Notes under the pieces: generated by a model | The model's input: the letters and a program-made list of their open reading frames with translations, nothing else | Database searches by the model: none | What the model was told of the DNA's origin: nothing | Shown here: piece by piece, positions 28,007 to 36,736 of the stretch | Numbering within the stretch: position 1 is the first letter of the stretch | Layout of the letters: each line of letters begins with the position of its first letter | NCBI RefSeq assembly: GCF_000832125.1 | Contig: NZ_JPRK01000004.1 | Coordinates: forward strand, 168,045 to 232,044 | Source of the DNA: Flavobacterium hibernum | GTDB taxonomy: Bacteria > Bacteroidota > Bacteroidia > Flavobacteriales > Flavobacteriaceae | Direction of reading: 5' to 3' | DNA: 64,000 nucleotides | Program-made: the position numbers and the translations under genes

Positions 28007-29131
28007 ATGAAAAAAATCCTATTTCTTACCGGTACGCGCGCCGATTTTAGTAAAATAAAATCACTAATTCAGACTCTTGAAAAGCAACAAGATTTTGAAG
28101 TCTATATTTTTGTTACCGGAATGCATTTGCAAGAAGTTTACGGGTACACTTTAATCGAGATTGAGAGATGTAATTTTAAAAACATCCATACATTCAAAAA
28201 TCATACACATGAAACTACGATGGATTTAACGCTTGCTAAAACCATCGAAGGACTATCGGCATATTGCAAAGCGGTAAATCCAGATATGATAGTAGTGCAT
28301 GGTGATAGAGTAGAAACGTTAGCAGGAGCAATTGTAGGATCACTCAATAATATTTTAGTTGCACATATAGAAGGTGGAGAGATTTCTGGTACTGTAGACG
28401 AACTAATTCGGCATAGTGTAAGTAAATTGAGCCATATTCATTTTGTATCCAACAAACAGGCACAAAAAAGATTGATACAAATGGGAGAAATAAAAGAATC
28501 AATATTTACAATTGGTTCCCCAGATGTCGATATTATGTTTTCAGACCATTTACCGGATTTAATTACAGCCCAAGCATATTATAAAATTGATTTTGAAAAA
28601 TATGCAATAGTAATGTTTCATCCCGTTACTACCGAAATTAAAGAAATGCAGCAATATGTACAAAACTTTGTAACTTCATTACTGCAAGACAATCATAATT
28701 ACATCGTTATTTTTCCAAATAACGATTTAGGAAGCCAATTTATCCTTGAAGAATATGAAAGACTGAAAGGAAATGAACGATTCAGAATTTTTCCGTCACT
28801 TAGATTTGAGTATTTTTTGACTCTATTAAAAAACAGTCAGTTTATTATTGGTAATAGTAGTGCAGGAATTAGAGAAGCTCCATATTATGGAATTCCTATA
28901 ATTAATATAGGCACCCGCCAGCAAAATAGAGCTGTTCACGCTGATATTATCAATACAGATTATTCTGAAAAAGGTATAAAAAAGGCACTTTCAATTATAA
29001 ACTCACATAAAGTAAAAAGTGTAGAAAATGATTTTGGTCATGGTAATAGTAACGAGCTATTTCTTCAATGTCTTAATAAAACAGATATTTGGCAACTCAA
29101 TCATCAAAAACAATTTAGAGATTCAAATTAA
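28007..29131 (+). CDS. neuC: UDP-N-acetylglucosamine 2-epimerase, hydrolysing (NeuC/LegG type)
   Basis: Converts UDP-GlcNAc (or its 4-amino-6-deoxy derivative) to free ManNAc (or derivative) plus UDP. It has 374 residues from ATG 28007; a TTG at 27995 inside neuB would only add four. NeuC-type signature FLTGTRADFSKIKSLIQTL is at the N-terminus, MIVVHGDRVETLAGAIVGS near residue 95, VAHIEGGEISGTVDELIRHSVSK near 120 and IGNSSAGIREAPYYGIP near 285. Together with neuB and neuA it makes a complete route from UDP-GlcNAc to a CMP-nonulosonate. Confidence 0.93.
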   Translation: MKKILFLTGTRADFSKIKSLIQTLEKQQDFEVYIFVTGMHLQEVYGYTLIEIERCNFKNIHTFKNHTHETTMDLTLAKTIEGLSAYCKAVNPDMIVVHGDRVETLAGAIVGSLNNILVAHIEGGEISGTVDELIRHSVSKLSHIHFVSNKQAQKRLIQMGEIKESIFTIGSPDVDIMFSDHLPDLITAQAYYKIDFEKYAIVMFHPVTTEIKEMQQYVQNFVTSLLQDNHNYIVIFPNNDLGSQFILEEYERLKGNERFRIFPSLRFEYFLTLLKNSQFIIGNSSAGIREAPYYGIPIINIGTRQQNRAVHADIINTDYSEKGIKKALSIINSHKVKSVENDFGHGNSNELFLQCLNKTDIWQLNHQKQFRDSN

Positions 29132-29205
29132 TGGTTACGTTTTTAAATCTTGGTAAAAAAGAAAAATTACTAAAACAATTAAAAATAGAATTAAGAAGAT
29201 TATAA
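29131..29205 (+). CDS. Possible 24-residue micro-ORF or gene remnant
   Basis: ATG at 29131 overlaps the last base of the neuC stop codon (TAATG) and opens a short reading frame (begins MVTFLNLGKKEKLLKQ, rich in Lys and Leu) ending at TAA 29205, eight bases before the next gene. The stop/start overlap resembles the other coupled genes of this locus. The opening MVTFLNLGK is like the N-terminus of some short glycan enzymes, so it could equally be the decayed start of a lost gene. No function is assigned. Confidence 0.3.
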   Translation: MVTFLNLGKKEKLLKQLKIELRRL

Positions 29206-29212
29206 ATTATAA

Positions 29213-30604
29213 ATGAAAAAATTAGGAATAGTAATTACAGATGGTGTTGGTTTTAGAAACTTTATTTTAAGTGATTTCTTAATTGAAGCCGAAAAAACAT
29301 TCGATGAAGTTGTAATTCTTTCTTGTTTGCCAGCTTCAGTTTATTCGGAATTTGTAATAAACTCAAAAATTATTGAATTGGATGTTTTTGAGGAAAAGTT
29401 TAGTACATGGTTTTTTAGAAAAGCCAAAGAAGTTGCACATCTCAAACTACATCAAAAAAACAACTTTGGAATTCAGGATAGTTTAAAAACCAATACATCA
29501 ACCTCAAAAAGTAATAGAGGTTATGCAACTCGTTTTATATTTAAACTAACTTCGGTTTTACATTCAGAAAAATGGATTCAAAGATTTAATTTTAGACAAC
29601 AGCTTTCTTTTAAAAACGATTCGAAAACAATTGGTTATAAAACAATTTTAGAAAAAGAGAATTTTGATCTATTGTTTTTTACCCATCAAAGACCTCCATA
29701 TATAGCGCCATTGGTTTACCAAGCAGAAAAACTAAAAATTAAAACAGCCTCATTTATTTTTAGTTGGGATAATCTGGCTTCAAAAGGAAGGATGGCAGCC
29801 AATTTTGATTATTATTTGGTTTGGAGTAATTTAATGAAATCAGAATTGCAACAGTTTTATTCGTCAGTAAAAAAAGATCATATTGAAGTGGTTGGAACGC
29901 CACAATTTGAGCCCTATGTTTTGGATAGATACAAAGTTTCTAAAGAACAATTTATTTTAAAATTTAAGTTAAATCCCAATTTAAAAACTATTTGTTTTAG
30001 TTGTGGAGATATTTCTACAAGTAAAAATGATGAATTGTATATCGAAACCATAGCTAATGCCATACAAGAAGGAAAAATAAAAGATGTAAATTTTATTATA
30101 AGAACTTCGCCGGCAGAAGATCCTATCCGTTTTTCAAATTACGCGAAGAGATTTCCTTTCATAAAATGGAATTATCCAAAATGGAATTTATCAAGAGAAA
30201 ATCATCAAGAATCCTGGTCACAAAGAATTCCTTCGATCGAAGATATTAAAGATTTAAGAAGCTTATTAGAGTATTCAGATCTTAATATTAATATGTTATC
30301 TACAATGAGTCTTGATTTTATTCAGTTTGATAAACCTGTAATAAATACCGTTTTTGGGAATTCTAAAAATGGATTATATGACGATCAGCGGTTCTTAAAG
30401 TATGCTCATATAGAAAATGTTGTAAAAAGCAATGCAACCAAAATTGTAAAAGATCAGGAAGAATTAATAAATGCAATAAACTTGTATTTAGATAATTCAG
30501 AATTAGATTCAGAAAACAGAAAAGAATTATTGCAATTGCAAGTAAGTAAGCCATTAGAAAACACAGGTAAAAGAATCGCACAAACTCTTTTAAAATGGAC
30601 GTAA
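29213..30604 (+). CDS. Unrecognised GT-B-like protein, candidate nonulosonate transferase
   Basis: A 463-residue cytoplasmic protein that I cannot assign to a named family. It starts KKLGIVITDGVGFRNFILSDF, a glycosyltransferase-like first strand. LLFFTHQRPPYIAPLVYQAEKL lies near residue 155, SFIFSWDNLASKGRM near residue 180, and a second half opens with IEVVGTPQFEPYVLDRY near residue 222 and TICFSCGDISTSKND near residue 260. This two-domain order resembles GT-B enzymes of the CDP-glycerol-transferase or UDP-glycosyltransferase kind. It directly follows neuA-neuB-neuC, so transfer of the nonulosonate is a reasonable hypothesis, based on position only. Confidence 0.6.
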   Translation: MKKLGIVITDGVGFRNFILSDFLIEAEKTFDEVVILSCLPASVYSEFVINSKIIELDVFEEKFSTWFFRKAKEVAHLKLHQKNNFGIQDSLKTNTSTSKSNRGYATRFIFKLTSVLHSEKWIQRFNFRQQLSFKNDSKTIGYKTILEKENFDLLFFTHQRPPYIAPLVYQAEKLKIKTASFIFSWDNLASKGRMAANFDYYLVWSNLMKSELQQFYSSVKKDHIEVVGTPQFEPYVLDRYKVSKEQFILKFKLNPNLKTICFSCGDISTSKNDELYIETIANAIQEGKIKDVNFIIRTSPAEDPIRFSNYAKRFPFIKWNYPKWNLSRENHQESWSQRIPSIEDIKDLRSLLEYSDLNINMLSTMSLDFIQFDKPVINTVFGNSKNGLYDDQRFLKYAHIENVVKSNATKIVKDQEELINAINLYLDNSELDSENRKELLQLQVSKPLENTGKRIAQTLLKWT

Positions 30605-30606
30605 GC

Positions 30607-31695
30607 ATGCAAAAAATTGCTATTCTATGTAATTACGAGTTGCTGCCCGAAAGAATTGGAGGCATGGATTATTTTTTCTGGGAATTTGATAAAAAATGCA
30701 AAGACAATAATATTCAAGTAGATTGGTTTTTTCCAAACAAATCAAATCATGGCAATTATTCAGACTTGACTATTTACAGTAACACAGAACTTAGTTTAGA
30801 AAATTATTTTCTTTCTTATTTTAAAAATAATAAACCTGAGTATACACATATTATTACCCATTTTTTAGAACTTTCTACACCATTTTTCTATAAAATTAAA
30901 AAACTGTCTAAAGCAAAAATTATAGCAGTTGATCATAATCCCAGACCTTTGAACGGATATTCTTTCAAAAATAAAGTAAAGAAAAAACTAAAAGGAATTT
31001 TGTTTTCAAGACATACAGATGTTTTTGTTGGAGTATCGGAATACAGTAAAAATCACCTTATAAATGATTTTGGTAATCATATAAAAAGCAAAATAAAAGT
31101 TATTCCAAATGGAGTAGATTTTTCAAAATTTAAAAAGAAAACTTCTTTTATTCCAGATAACAAATTCATTGTCGCGTGTCATTTAAGAAAAGAAAAAGGA
31201 ATTCAAGACTTAATTGTAGCGGTAAATAAAATTAAGAAAGAGCATAATTTTGATTTTTCGATTGATGTTTATGGTAAAGGATATTACAAAGAGCAATTAA
31301 ATAAAATGATTGTCGATTTTTCTCTTCAAAATATTTTTAGTTTTAAAGGAAGTGTGTCCAATTTAAATGAAATTTATTGTAATTATGACTATCTGTTACA
31401 TCCCTCACACGGCGAAACATTTTGCTATACAGTGCTGGAAAGTCTAATTTGCAACTTACCTGTAATAACAACAAGAAAAGAAGGAAATGTTCTTGATCTG
31501 GTAAAGGAAAATCAAAACGGTTTTTTGTTTGAAGTTTCTAAAATAGACCAACTAAAAGAGATTTTATTAAAAGTTTTAAATCAAAACTATAATTTAGAGA
31601 ATAACTCAGTTATTAATGATAATTTGCACACTTTTTCGCTAATCAATATGGTTGAAAATTATTTTGAACTAGTTAATAAGAATCAAAATCTATAA
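30607..31695 (+). CDS. Glycosyltransferase family 4
   Basis: GT-B enzyme of 362 residues from ATG 30607 (MQKIAILCNYELLPERIGG); an ATG at 30595 inside the previous gene would add four residues. Other signs are AKIIAVDHNPRPLNG near residue 112, VFVGVSEYSKNHLIND near residue 140, KVIPNGVDFSKF near residue 163 and the donor site LHPSHGETFCYTVLESLICNLPV near residue 260 (EX7E). Confidence 0.87.
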   Translation: MQKIAILCNYELLPERIGGMDYFFWEFDKKCKDNNIQVDWFFPNKSNHGNYSDLTIYSNTELSLENYFLSYFKNNKPEYTHIITHFLELSTPFFYKIKKLSKAKIIAVDHNPRPLNGYSFKNKVKKKLKGILFSRHTDVFVGVSEYSKNHLINDFGNHIKSKIKVIPNGVDFSKFKKKTSFIPDNKFIVACHLRKEKGIQDLIVAVNKIKKEHNFDFSIDVYGKGYYKEQLNKMIVDFSLQNIFSFKGSVSNLNEIYCNYDYLLHPSHGETFCYTVLESLICNLPVITTRKEGNVLDLVKENQNGFLFEVSKIDQLKEILLKVLNQNYNLENNSVINDNLHTFSLINMVENYFELVNKNQNL

Positions 31696-31722
31696 ATCCA
31701 CTAAAGTCCTTATTATCAATAT

Positions 31723-33156
31723 ATGTTTTTTAATTCCTTAGCATTTGCTATTTTTTTACCAATCGTTTTTTTCTTGTACTGGTTCGTTTTCAATAAAACG
31801 AAAAGCACACAAAATGCATTGTTAATTGTTGCTAGTTATTATTTTTATTCCTGTTGGGATTGGAGATTTCTTTTTTTACTAGTTTTCTCTACATTCCTGG
31901 ATTATTACACCGGAATTCAAATCGAGAAAGGAAAATCAGAACAAAGTCGAAAATTCTGGTTCTGGCTAAGCGTTTTAGTCAATTTAGGATTTTTAGGCAT
32001 TTTTAAATACTACAACTTTTTTGCAACATCCTTCTCAGAATTATTAAATTCGGTTGGAATTCAGGCAAGCCCAATTTTATTAAAAGTAATTCTTCCAGTC
32101 GGAATTTCATTTTATACTTTTCACGGATTATCCTATGTTATCGATATCTATTATAAAAGAATAAAAGCCGAATATAACTTTGTAGATTATTCACTATTTG
32201 TAAGTTACTTTCCGCTTTTAGTTGCCGGACCAATAGAAAGAGCAACACATTTATTGCCTCAGGTAAAAGTAAAACGAGAATTTGATTTAGAAAAAGCCAA
32301 AGAAGGAGTTTGTCAAATTATTTGGGGATTAGTCAAAAAAGTTATCATTGCAGATACTTGTGCTACATATGCCAATGCAATTTTTGACAACTATACTTCA
32401 ATGAATTCGTTCTCGCTTATTTTAGGAGCAGTATATTTTGCATTTCAAATCTATGGTGACTTTTCAGGATATTCGGATATTGCATTAGGAGTATCAAAAC
32501 TATTCGGACTCGATTTATTACGAAACTTTAATTATCCCTATTTTTCAAGAGACATTGCAGAGTTTTGGCGTCGCTGGCATATTTCGCTTTCGTCTTGGTT
32601 TCGGGATTATTTATACATTCCGTTAGGTGGTAGCAAAGGCGGAATCTGGATGAAAATTAGAAATACATTTATCATTTTTGTTGTTAGTGGGTTTTGGCAC
32701 GGAGCCAATTGGACTTATATTACATGGGGATTCATAAACGCGATTTACTTTTTACCGTTATTGTTACGAAATAGTAACCGAAATAATATCGACGAAATAA
32801 AAGTTACTTGGAATCTTGATTCTGTAAAAGTAATCGTAAGCATTCTTACCACGTTTTTAATTACGTGTGTTGCGTGGGTGTTTTTTAGAGCAAGAACGAT
32901 TTCTGATGCTGTTTTATATTTAAAACGTATAGTAACAAACAGAGATTTTGCTTTTCAGTTTCTAGAAAATGACCGCTATAATTATGAACTACTATTAATG
33001 ATTGGCATATTTGTTTTGGTTGAATGGAATAACCGAACAAAAGTTGAGCCCTTATCAGGAAAAAATAGTATGCTTAAAATAGCATTGGCAATACTAGCGA
33101 TTATGGCATTTGGCACTTTTTCAGATTACAAAGAATTTATATATTTTCAATTTTAA
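31723..33156 (+). CDS. MBOAT-family O-acyltransferase (AlgI-like)
   Basis: Membrane-bound O-acyltransferase of 477 residues, the normal AlgI/DltB-like size, expected to pass acetyl groups from the cytoplasm across the inner membrane for glycan O-acetylation. It begins MFFNSLAFAIFLPIVFFLYW, typical of the family. The conserved RDIAEFWRRWHISLSSWFRDYLYIPLGG-type region lies near residues 280-305 and the catalytic histidine in FWHGANWTYITWGF is about residue 326. The next gene overlaps by one base (TAATG) and encodes an SGNH-like protein, the usual partner that puts acetyl on the sugar. Confidence 0.95.
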   Translation: MFFNSLAFAIFLPIVFFLYWFVFNKTKSTQNALLIVASYYFYSCWDWRFLFLLVFSTFLDYYTGIQIEKGKSEQSRKFWFWLSVLVNLGFLGIFKYYNFFATSFSELLNSVGIQASPILLKVILPVGISFYTFHGLSYVIDIYYKRIKAEYNFVDYSLFVSYFPLLVAGPIERATHLLPQVKVKREFDLEKAKEGVCQIIWGLVKKVIIADTCATYANAIFDNYTSMNSFSLILGAVYFAFQIYGDFSGYSDIALGVSKLFGLDLLRNFNYPYFSRDIAEFWRRWHISLSSWFRDYLYIPLGGSKGGIWMKIRNTFIIFVVSGFWHGANWTYITWGFINAIYFLPLLLRNSNRNNIDEIKVTWNLDSVKVIVSILTTFLITCVAWVFFRARTISDAVLYLKRIVTNRDFAFQFLENDRYNYELLLMIGIFVLVEWNNRTKVEPLSGKNSMLKIALAILAIMAFGTFSDYKEFIYFQF

Positions 33157-34037
33157 TGAAGCGGTTTTTAATTTATTTAGTCAAAATTTTATTCGTTACA
33201 ATTTTTATAGCAGTTGTGCTGGACGGATTGTATACGGCAATTTTTATGCAATCTAAAAATCGTGGAAAAATAGAAGCGGTTATAAATTCTAAAGCTAAAA
33301 ATTATGATGTAGTGATTTTGGGTTCATCAAGAGCAAACAATCATTTTGTATCTCAAATGTTTGAAGACAAAGGATTAAAAACCTTTAATTACGGTATGAG
33401 TGGAGGGCATTTATTTGAAGCCTCATTAATGCTTAAATTAATGATCGAACGAAAATATGAAATTAAAAATGTAATTCTTGAGGCCGATTTAAATCTTTCA
33501 AACGATAAGGAATCTGATGGAGTTTCTGCAAAATTCCTGCCCTATATTCATAATTCAGAAGTAATAAAAGATCATTTTTTGAGCCAGGAAAATTTTAATC
33601 AATTATATTATATTCCTTTTTACAGATACGTAAAGTATGATTCTAAAATAGGTTTTAGAGAAATTTATAATATTACAAAAGGCGAGTCAACAAATGCTCT
33701 AGATAATCAAGGTTATTACCCGTTAGCGAAACATAAAAACGGGAATATGAAAAACAACATATTGAATTTAAAACCGTTGCCACATAATAAATATTACGAA
33801 GAGATTAAAAGTATATGCAAAGCAAACAACATCAACTTTATTGCTGTAATGACTCCAATGTGCGAAAATGTTGTTGGAATGAATTATTTTGATAAAGTAA
33901 AAAAAGCATATCCTGAAATTCATAACTATGAGAATGTTGTAATAGAAAATAAATATTTCTCATCATGTGGACATATGACTGACGCTGGAGCAAAAATCTT
34001 TACAGCTAGAATATTAAAAGACTTTTTTAATAAATAA
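33156..34037 (+). CDS. SGNH-hydrolase-like partner of the MBOAT acyltransferase
   Basis: A 293-residue protein with one N-terminal membrane segment (residues about 5-30) and a periplasmic domain. The start of the domain, DVVILGSSRANNHFVSQMF near residue 50, resembles SGNH block I with GSS in place of GDS. NYGMSGGHLFEASLML near residue 80 resembles block II. The end, CGHMTDAGAKIFTARIL, matches the DxxxH/HLTxxGA region of DHHW/AlgJ-type proteins. Such proteins act with MBOAT enzymes to O-acetylate polysaccharide in the periplasm. Assignment is from motifs and from tight overlap with the MBOAT gene. Confidence 0.7.
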   Translation: MKRFLIYLVKILFVTIFIAVVLDGLYTAIFMQSKNRGKIEAVINSKAKNYDVVILGSSRANNHFVSQMFEDKGLKTFNYGMSGGHLFEASLMLKLMIERKYEIKNVILEADLNLSNDKESDGVSAKFLPYIHNSEVIKDHFLSQENFNQLYYIPFYRYVKYDSKIGFREIYNITKGESTNALDNQGYYPLAKHKNGNMKNNILNLKPLPHNKYYEEIKSICKANNINFIAVMTPMCENVVGMNYFDKVKKAYPEIHNYENVVIENKYFSSCGHMTDAGAKIFTARILKDFFNK

Positions 34038-34042
34038 GATTC

Positions 34043-35188
34043 ATGAAAATTGCTTTTTTAACACCAGAATATCCGCATCCAAAAACAGGAAATTCTGGTG
34101 GTATAGGAACCAGTATTAAAAATTTGGCAATTGGTCTTTTATCAAAAGGTATTACAGTTCGGGTTTTGGTGTATGGACAAAAAGTAGATAATGTTTTTGA
34201 TGACAATGGAATTCTAGTTCAGCAAATAAAGAATGTGAAGCTAAAAGGATTGTCGTGGTTCTTAACGAGAAAAAAGTTAGAAAGAATTATAAATCAATTA
34301 TTTTTAGACAAAAAAATTGATTTGGTTGAAGCCCCAGATTGGACAGGAATTACATCATTTATAAAACCCAAATCATGTCCGTTAATTATAAGATTAAATG
34401 GCTCAGACACTTATTTTTGCCATTTAGACAATCGGCCAGTAAAATGGATTAATAGATTTCATGAAAAAAGAGCTTTAAAAAATGCGGATAGATTATTGTC
34501 CGTAAGTCAATTTACAGCAGATAAAACAAATGAGATTTTTGGTTTAAATAAAGCATTTACAATTATTCCAAATCCTATCGATACAAATTTGTTTCAGACC
34601 AATATTGAAAATCCTCAGAAAGAGAAAACCATACTCTATTTTGGAAGTTTAATTCGTAAAAAAGGACTTCTCGAATTGCCATTGATTTTTAATAAAGTAA
34701 TAGAAAATAGTCCTAATACTAAATTGATTTTAGTTGGTAAAGATGTTCCCGATATTATTTCAGGAAAATCTTCGACTTGGCAAATGATGCAAGAGCTATT
34801 TTCAGAAAAAGCTAAAATTAATGTCGACTATTTAGGAAGTGTTCCTTATTCTGAAATAAAAATAAAAATCGAAGAAGCAACTGTTTGCATATTTCCCTCT
34901 TTTGCAGAAGCGCTTCCAGTATCTTGGTTAGAAGCAATGGCTATGAAAAAAGCAATTGTCGCATCAAATGTTGGTTGGGCAAATGAAATGATTATGGATG
35001 GAGAAAGCGGTTTTTTAGTCAGCCCAAATAATCACAATTTGTTTGCATCTAGAATAATACAACTTTTAGATCATTCAAATCTTGGAACTAAAATGGGTGA
35101 AAATGCTAGAAATAGAGTTAAAAAGCTCTTTGATACAGATAAAGTTGCCAAAGATAATATTGATTTTTATAAATCATTAATTGATTAA
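34043..35188 (+). CDS. Glycosyltransferase family 4
   Basis: GT-B enzyme of 381 residues. It starts MKIAFLTPEYPHPKTGNSGG with the glycine-rich acceptor loop GGIGTSIKNLAIGL. Other parts are LIIRLNGSDTYF near residue 115, FTIIPNPIDTNLFQ near residue 172, ILYFGSLIRKKGLLELP near residue 197 and FPSFAEALPVSWLEAMAMKKAIV near residue 290 (EX7E). The next gene starts three bases after its stop. Confidence 0.92.
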   Translation: MKIAFLTPEYPHPKTGNSGGIGTSIKNLAIGLLSKGITVRVLVYGQKVDNVFDDNGILVQQIKNVKLKGLSWFLTRKKLERIINQLFLDKKIDLVEAPDWTGITSFIKPKSCPLIIRLNGSDTYFCHLDNRPVKWINRFHEKRALKNADRLLSVSQFTADKTNEIFGLNKAFTIIPNPIDTNLFQTNIENPQKEKTILYFGSLIRKKGLLELPLIFNKVIENSPNTKLILVGKDVPDIISGKSSTWQMMQELFSEKAKINVDYLGSVPYSEIKIKIEEATVCIFPSFAEALPVSWLEAMAMKKAIVASNVGWANEMIMDGESGFLVSPNNHNLFASRIIQLLDHSNLGTKMGENARNRVKKLFDTDKVAKDNIDFYKSLID

Positions 35189-35191
35189 CCT

Positions 35192-36736
35192 TTGATAGTA
35201 TTATATCATAACGGAGCTAGAGCCGTAAAAGTTGTTTCAAACGAAAACAAGATTTTACCTTGTAACAAGAATGTAAAACTATCTATTGTATTGTCTCAAC
35301 TTGCTTTTCAATATCCAGATTCAAAAATTATTTGGTGTAACGAAAAGTTAGAATCAAATCTAAACTTAGAAACTATAGATACAATTTTTCATCATGATAA
35401 GATGATGTTGTCCTATAATCCTGAGGGAATTGAGTTTTTAGGTCGAAAAATTGGTTATATAGATGACTCCCCTTTCATAAAAATCAAAAAAGATGTAAGT
35501 TATCCAACTTGGCAAATGAGTAGTTTAGTAGGAGCTATTCATGCATCAGTACTTGTAGAGATTGAGAAAAAAATAAAATTAGATTCTGATTTTGATTACT
35601 ATCTTACTTCAATAGCTAAGCTATGTATGCCTTTAGGTTTATTATGCTATTCACAACCAAAATTATTGTTTGAAACCAAAATCCGCTTGATTTCAAAACC
35701 TTCTAATTTGATTCTTTTCAGATTTGTGAAACAGCATTATAAAACCCGATGGATATTTTTGCTATTCCTGAATTTAATAATCTCTGAATTCAAATTTCCT
35801 CTTTTAGCTTTACTATCTAGTTTTACTTTTAAGAACAGAAATAATAATAATATTTGTCTCGATTCAATTAAAGTTAGTTCTTCATTACAGGAAATTAATT
35901 CAACAACTATTGATGTTATTATTCCAACTATTGGAAGAAAACAATATTTATATGATGTTTTAAAAGACTTATCTCAGCAAACACATTTGCCTAAAAATGT
36001 AATAATTGTTGAACAGAATCCTTTAATAGAGAGTTTTTCAGAGTTAGAATATTTAACTTCAGAAGATTGGCCATTTGTTATAAAACACACTTTTACACAT
36101 CAGGCAGGGGCATGCAATGCCAGAAATGTAGCTCTTAATCAAGTAGAAAGTGAGTGGCTTTTTTTTGCAGATGATGATATCAGAATTGAAAATTTGTTTA
36201 TTGAATCAGCATTCGATTTAATTTCAAAATATAAGAATAAGGCCGCGACGTTTAATTGTTTACAGGTAAATGAAAAAAGTTCTTATAAAGAGATATTTCA
36301 GTGGAGTGCTTTCGGATCAGGATGTAGTATTGTTAAAAGTGAGGTAGTTGAAAAATTAAGATTCGATACGAAATACGAATTTGGATTTGGAGAAGATTCC
36401 GATTTTGGAATGCAAATACGAAATCAAGGATATGATATATTATATTTTCCTGTTCCTTTAATATTACATTTAAAAGCTCCTATTGGTGGTTTTAGAACAA
36501 AGCCTGATTTGGTTTGGAACAACCATAAAATTAAGCCGAAACCATCTCCTACAGTTTCACTATATAAAATATTGAATCAAACAAAAGAGCAGCAAAAAGG
36601 ATATCAAATAGTTTTATTTTTTAAATACTATAAAAAACAATCTATAAAGAATCCAGTGCGATATTTTTTTAACTTTCAGAAGCAATGGAAACAAAGTTTG
36701 TATTGGGCAAATGAATTAATACGTAAGTCGGAATGA
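35192..36736 (+). CDS. Two-part protein: unknown N-terminal domain fused to GT2 glycosyltransferase
   Basis: A 514-residue protein from TTG 35192. Residues about 245-480 form a GT2 domain: TIDVIIPTIGRKQYLYDVL, NVIIVEQNPLIES, HQAGACNARNVALNQV and the metal site WLFFADDDIRIENLF, then EFGFGEDSDFGMQIRN. Residues 1-230 match no family I recognise; they contain KIIWCNEKLESNLNLETID, FLGRKIGYIDDSPFIKI and WQMSSLVGAIHASVL, and end in a hydrophobic stretch. This front part could be a second, degenerate GT-A domain. The stop overlaps the next ATG (ATGA-type overlap). Confidence 0.8.
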   Translation: MIVLYHNGARAVKVVSNENKILPCNKNVKLSIVLSQLAFQYPDSKIIWCNEKLESNLNLETIDTIFHHDKMMLSYNPEGIEFLGRKIGYIDDSPFIKIKKDVSYPTWQMSSLVGAIHASVLVEIEKKIKLDSDFDYYLTSIAKLCMPLGLLCYSQPKLLFETKIRLISKPSNLILFRFVKQHYKTRWIFLLFLNLIISEFKFPLLALLSSFTFKNRNNNNICLDSIKVSSSLQEINSTTIDVIIPTIGRKQYLYDVLKDLSQQTHLPKNVIIVEQNPLIESFSELEYLTSEDWPFVIKHTFTHQAGACNARNVALNQVESEWLFFADDDIRIENLFIESAFDLISKYKNKAATFNCLQVNEKSSYKEIFQWSAFGSGCSIVKSEVVEKLRFDTKYEFGFGEDSDFGMQIRNQGYDILYFPVPLILHLKAPIGGFRTKPDLVWNNHKIKPKPSPTVSLYKILNQTKEQQKGYQIVLFFKYYKKQSIKNPVRYFFNFQKQWKQSLYWANELIRKSE

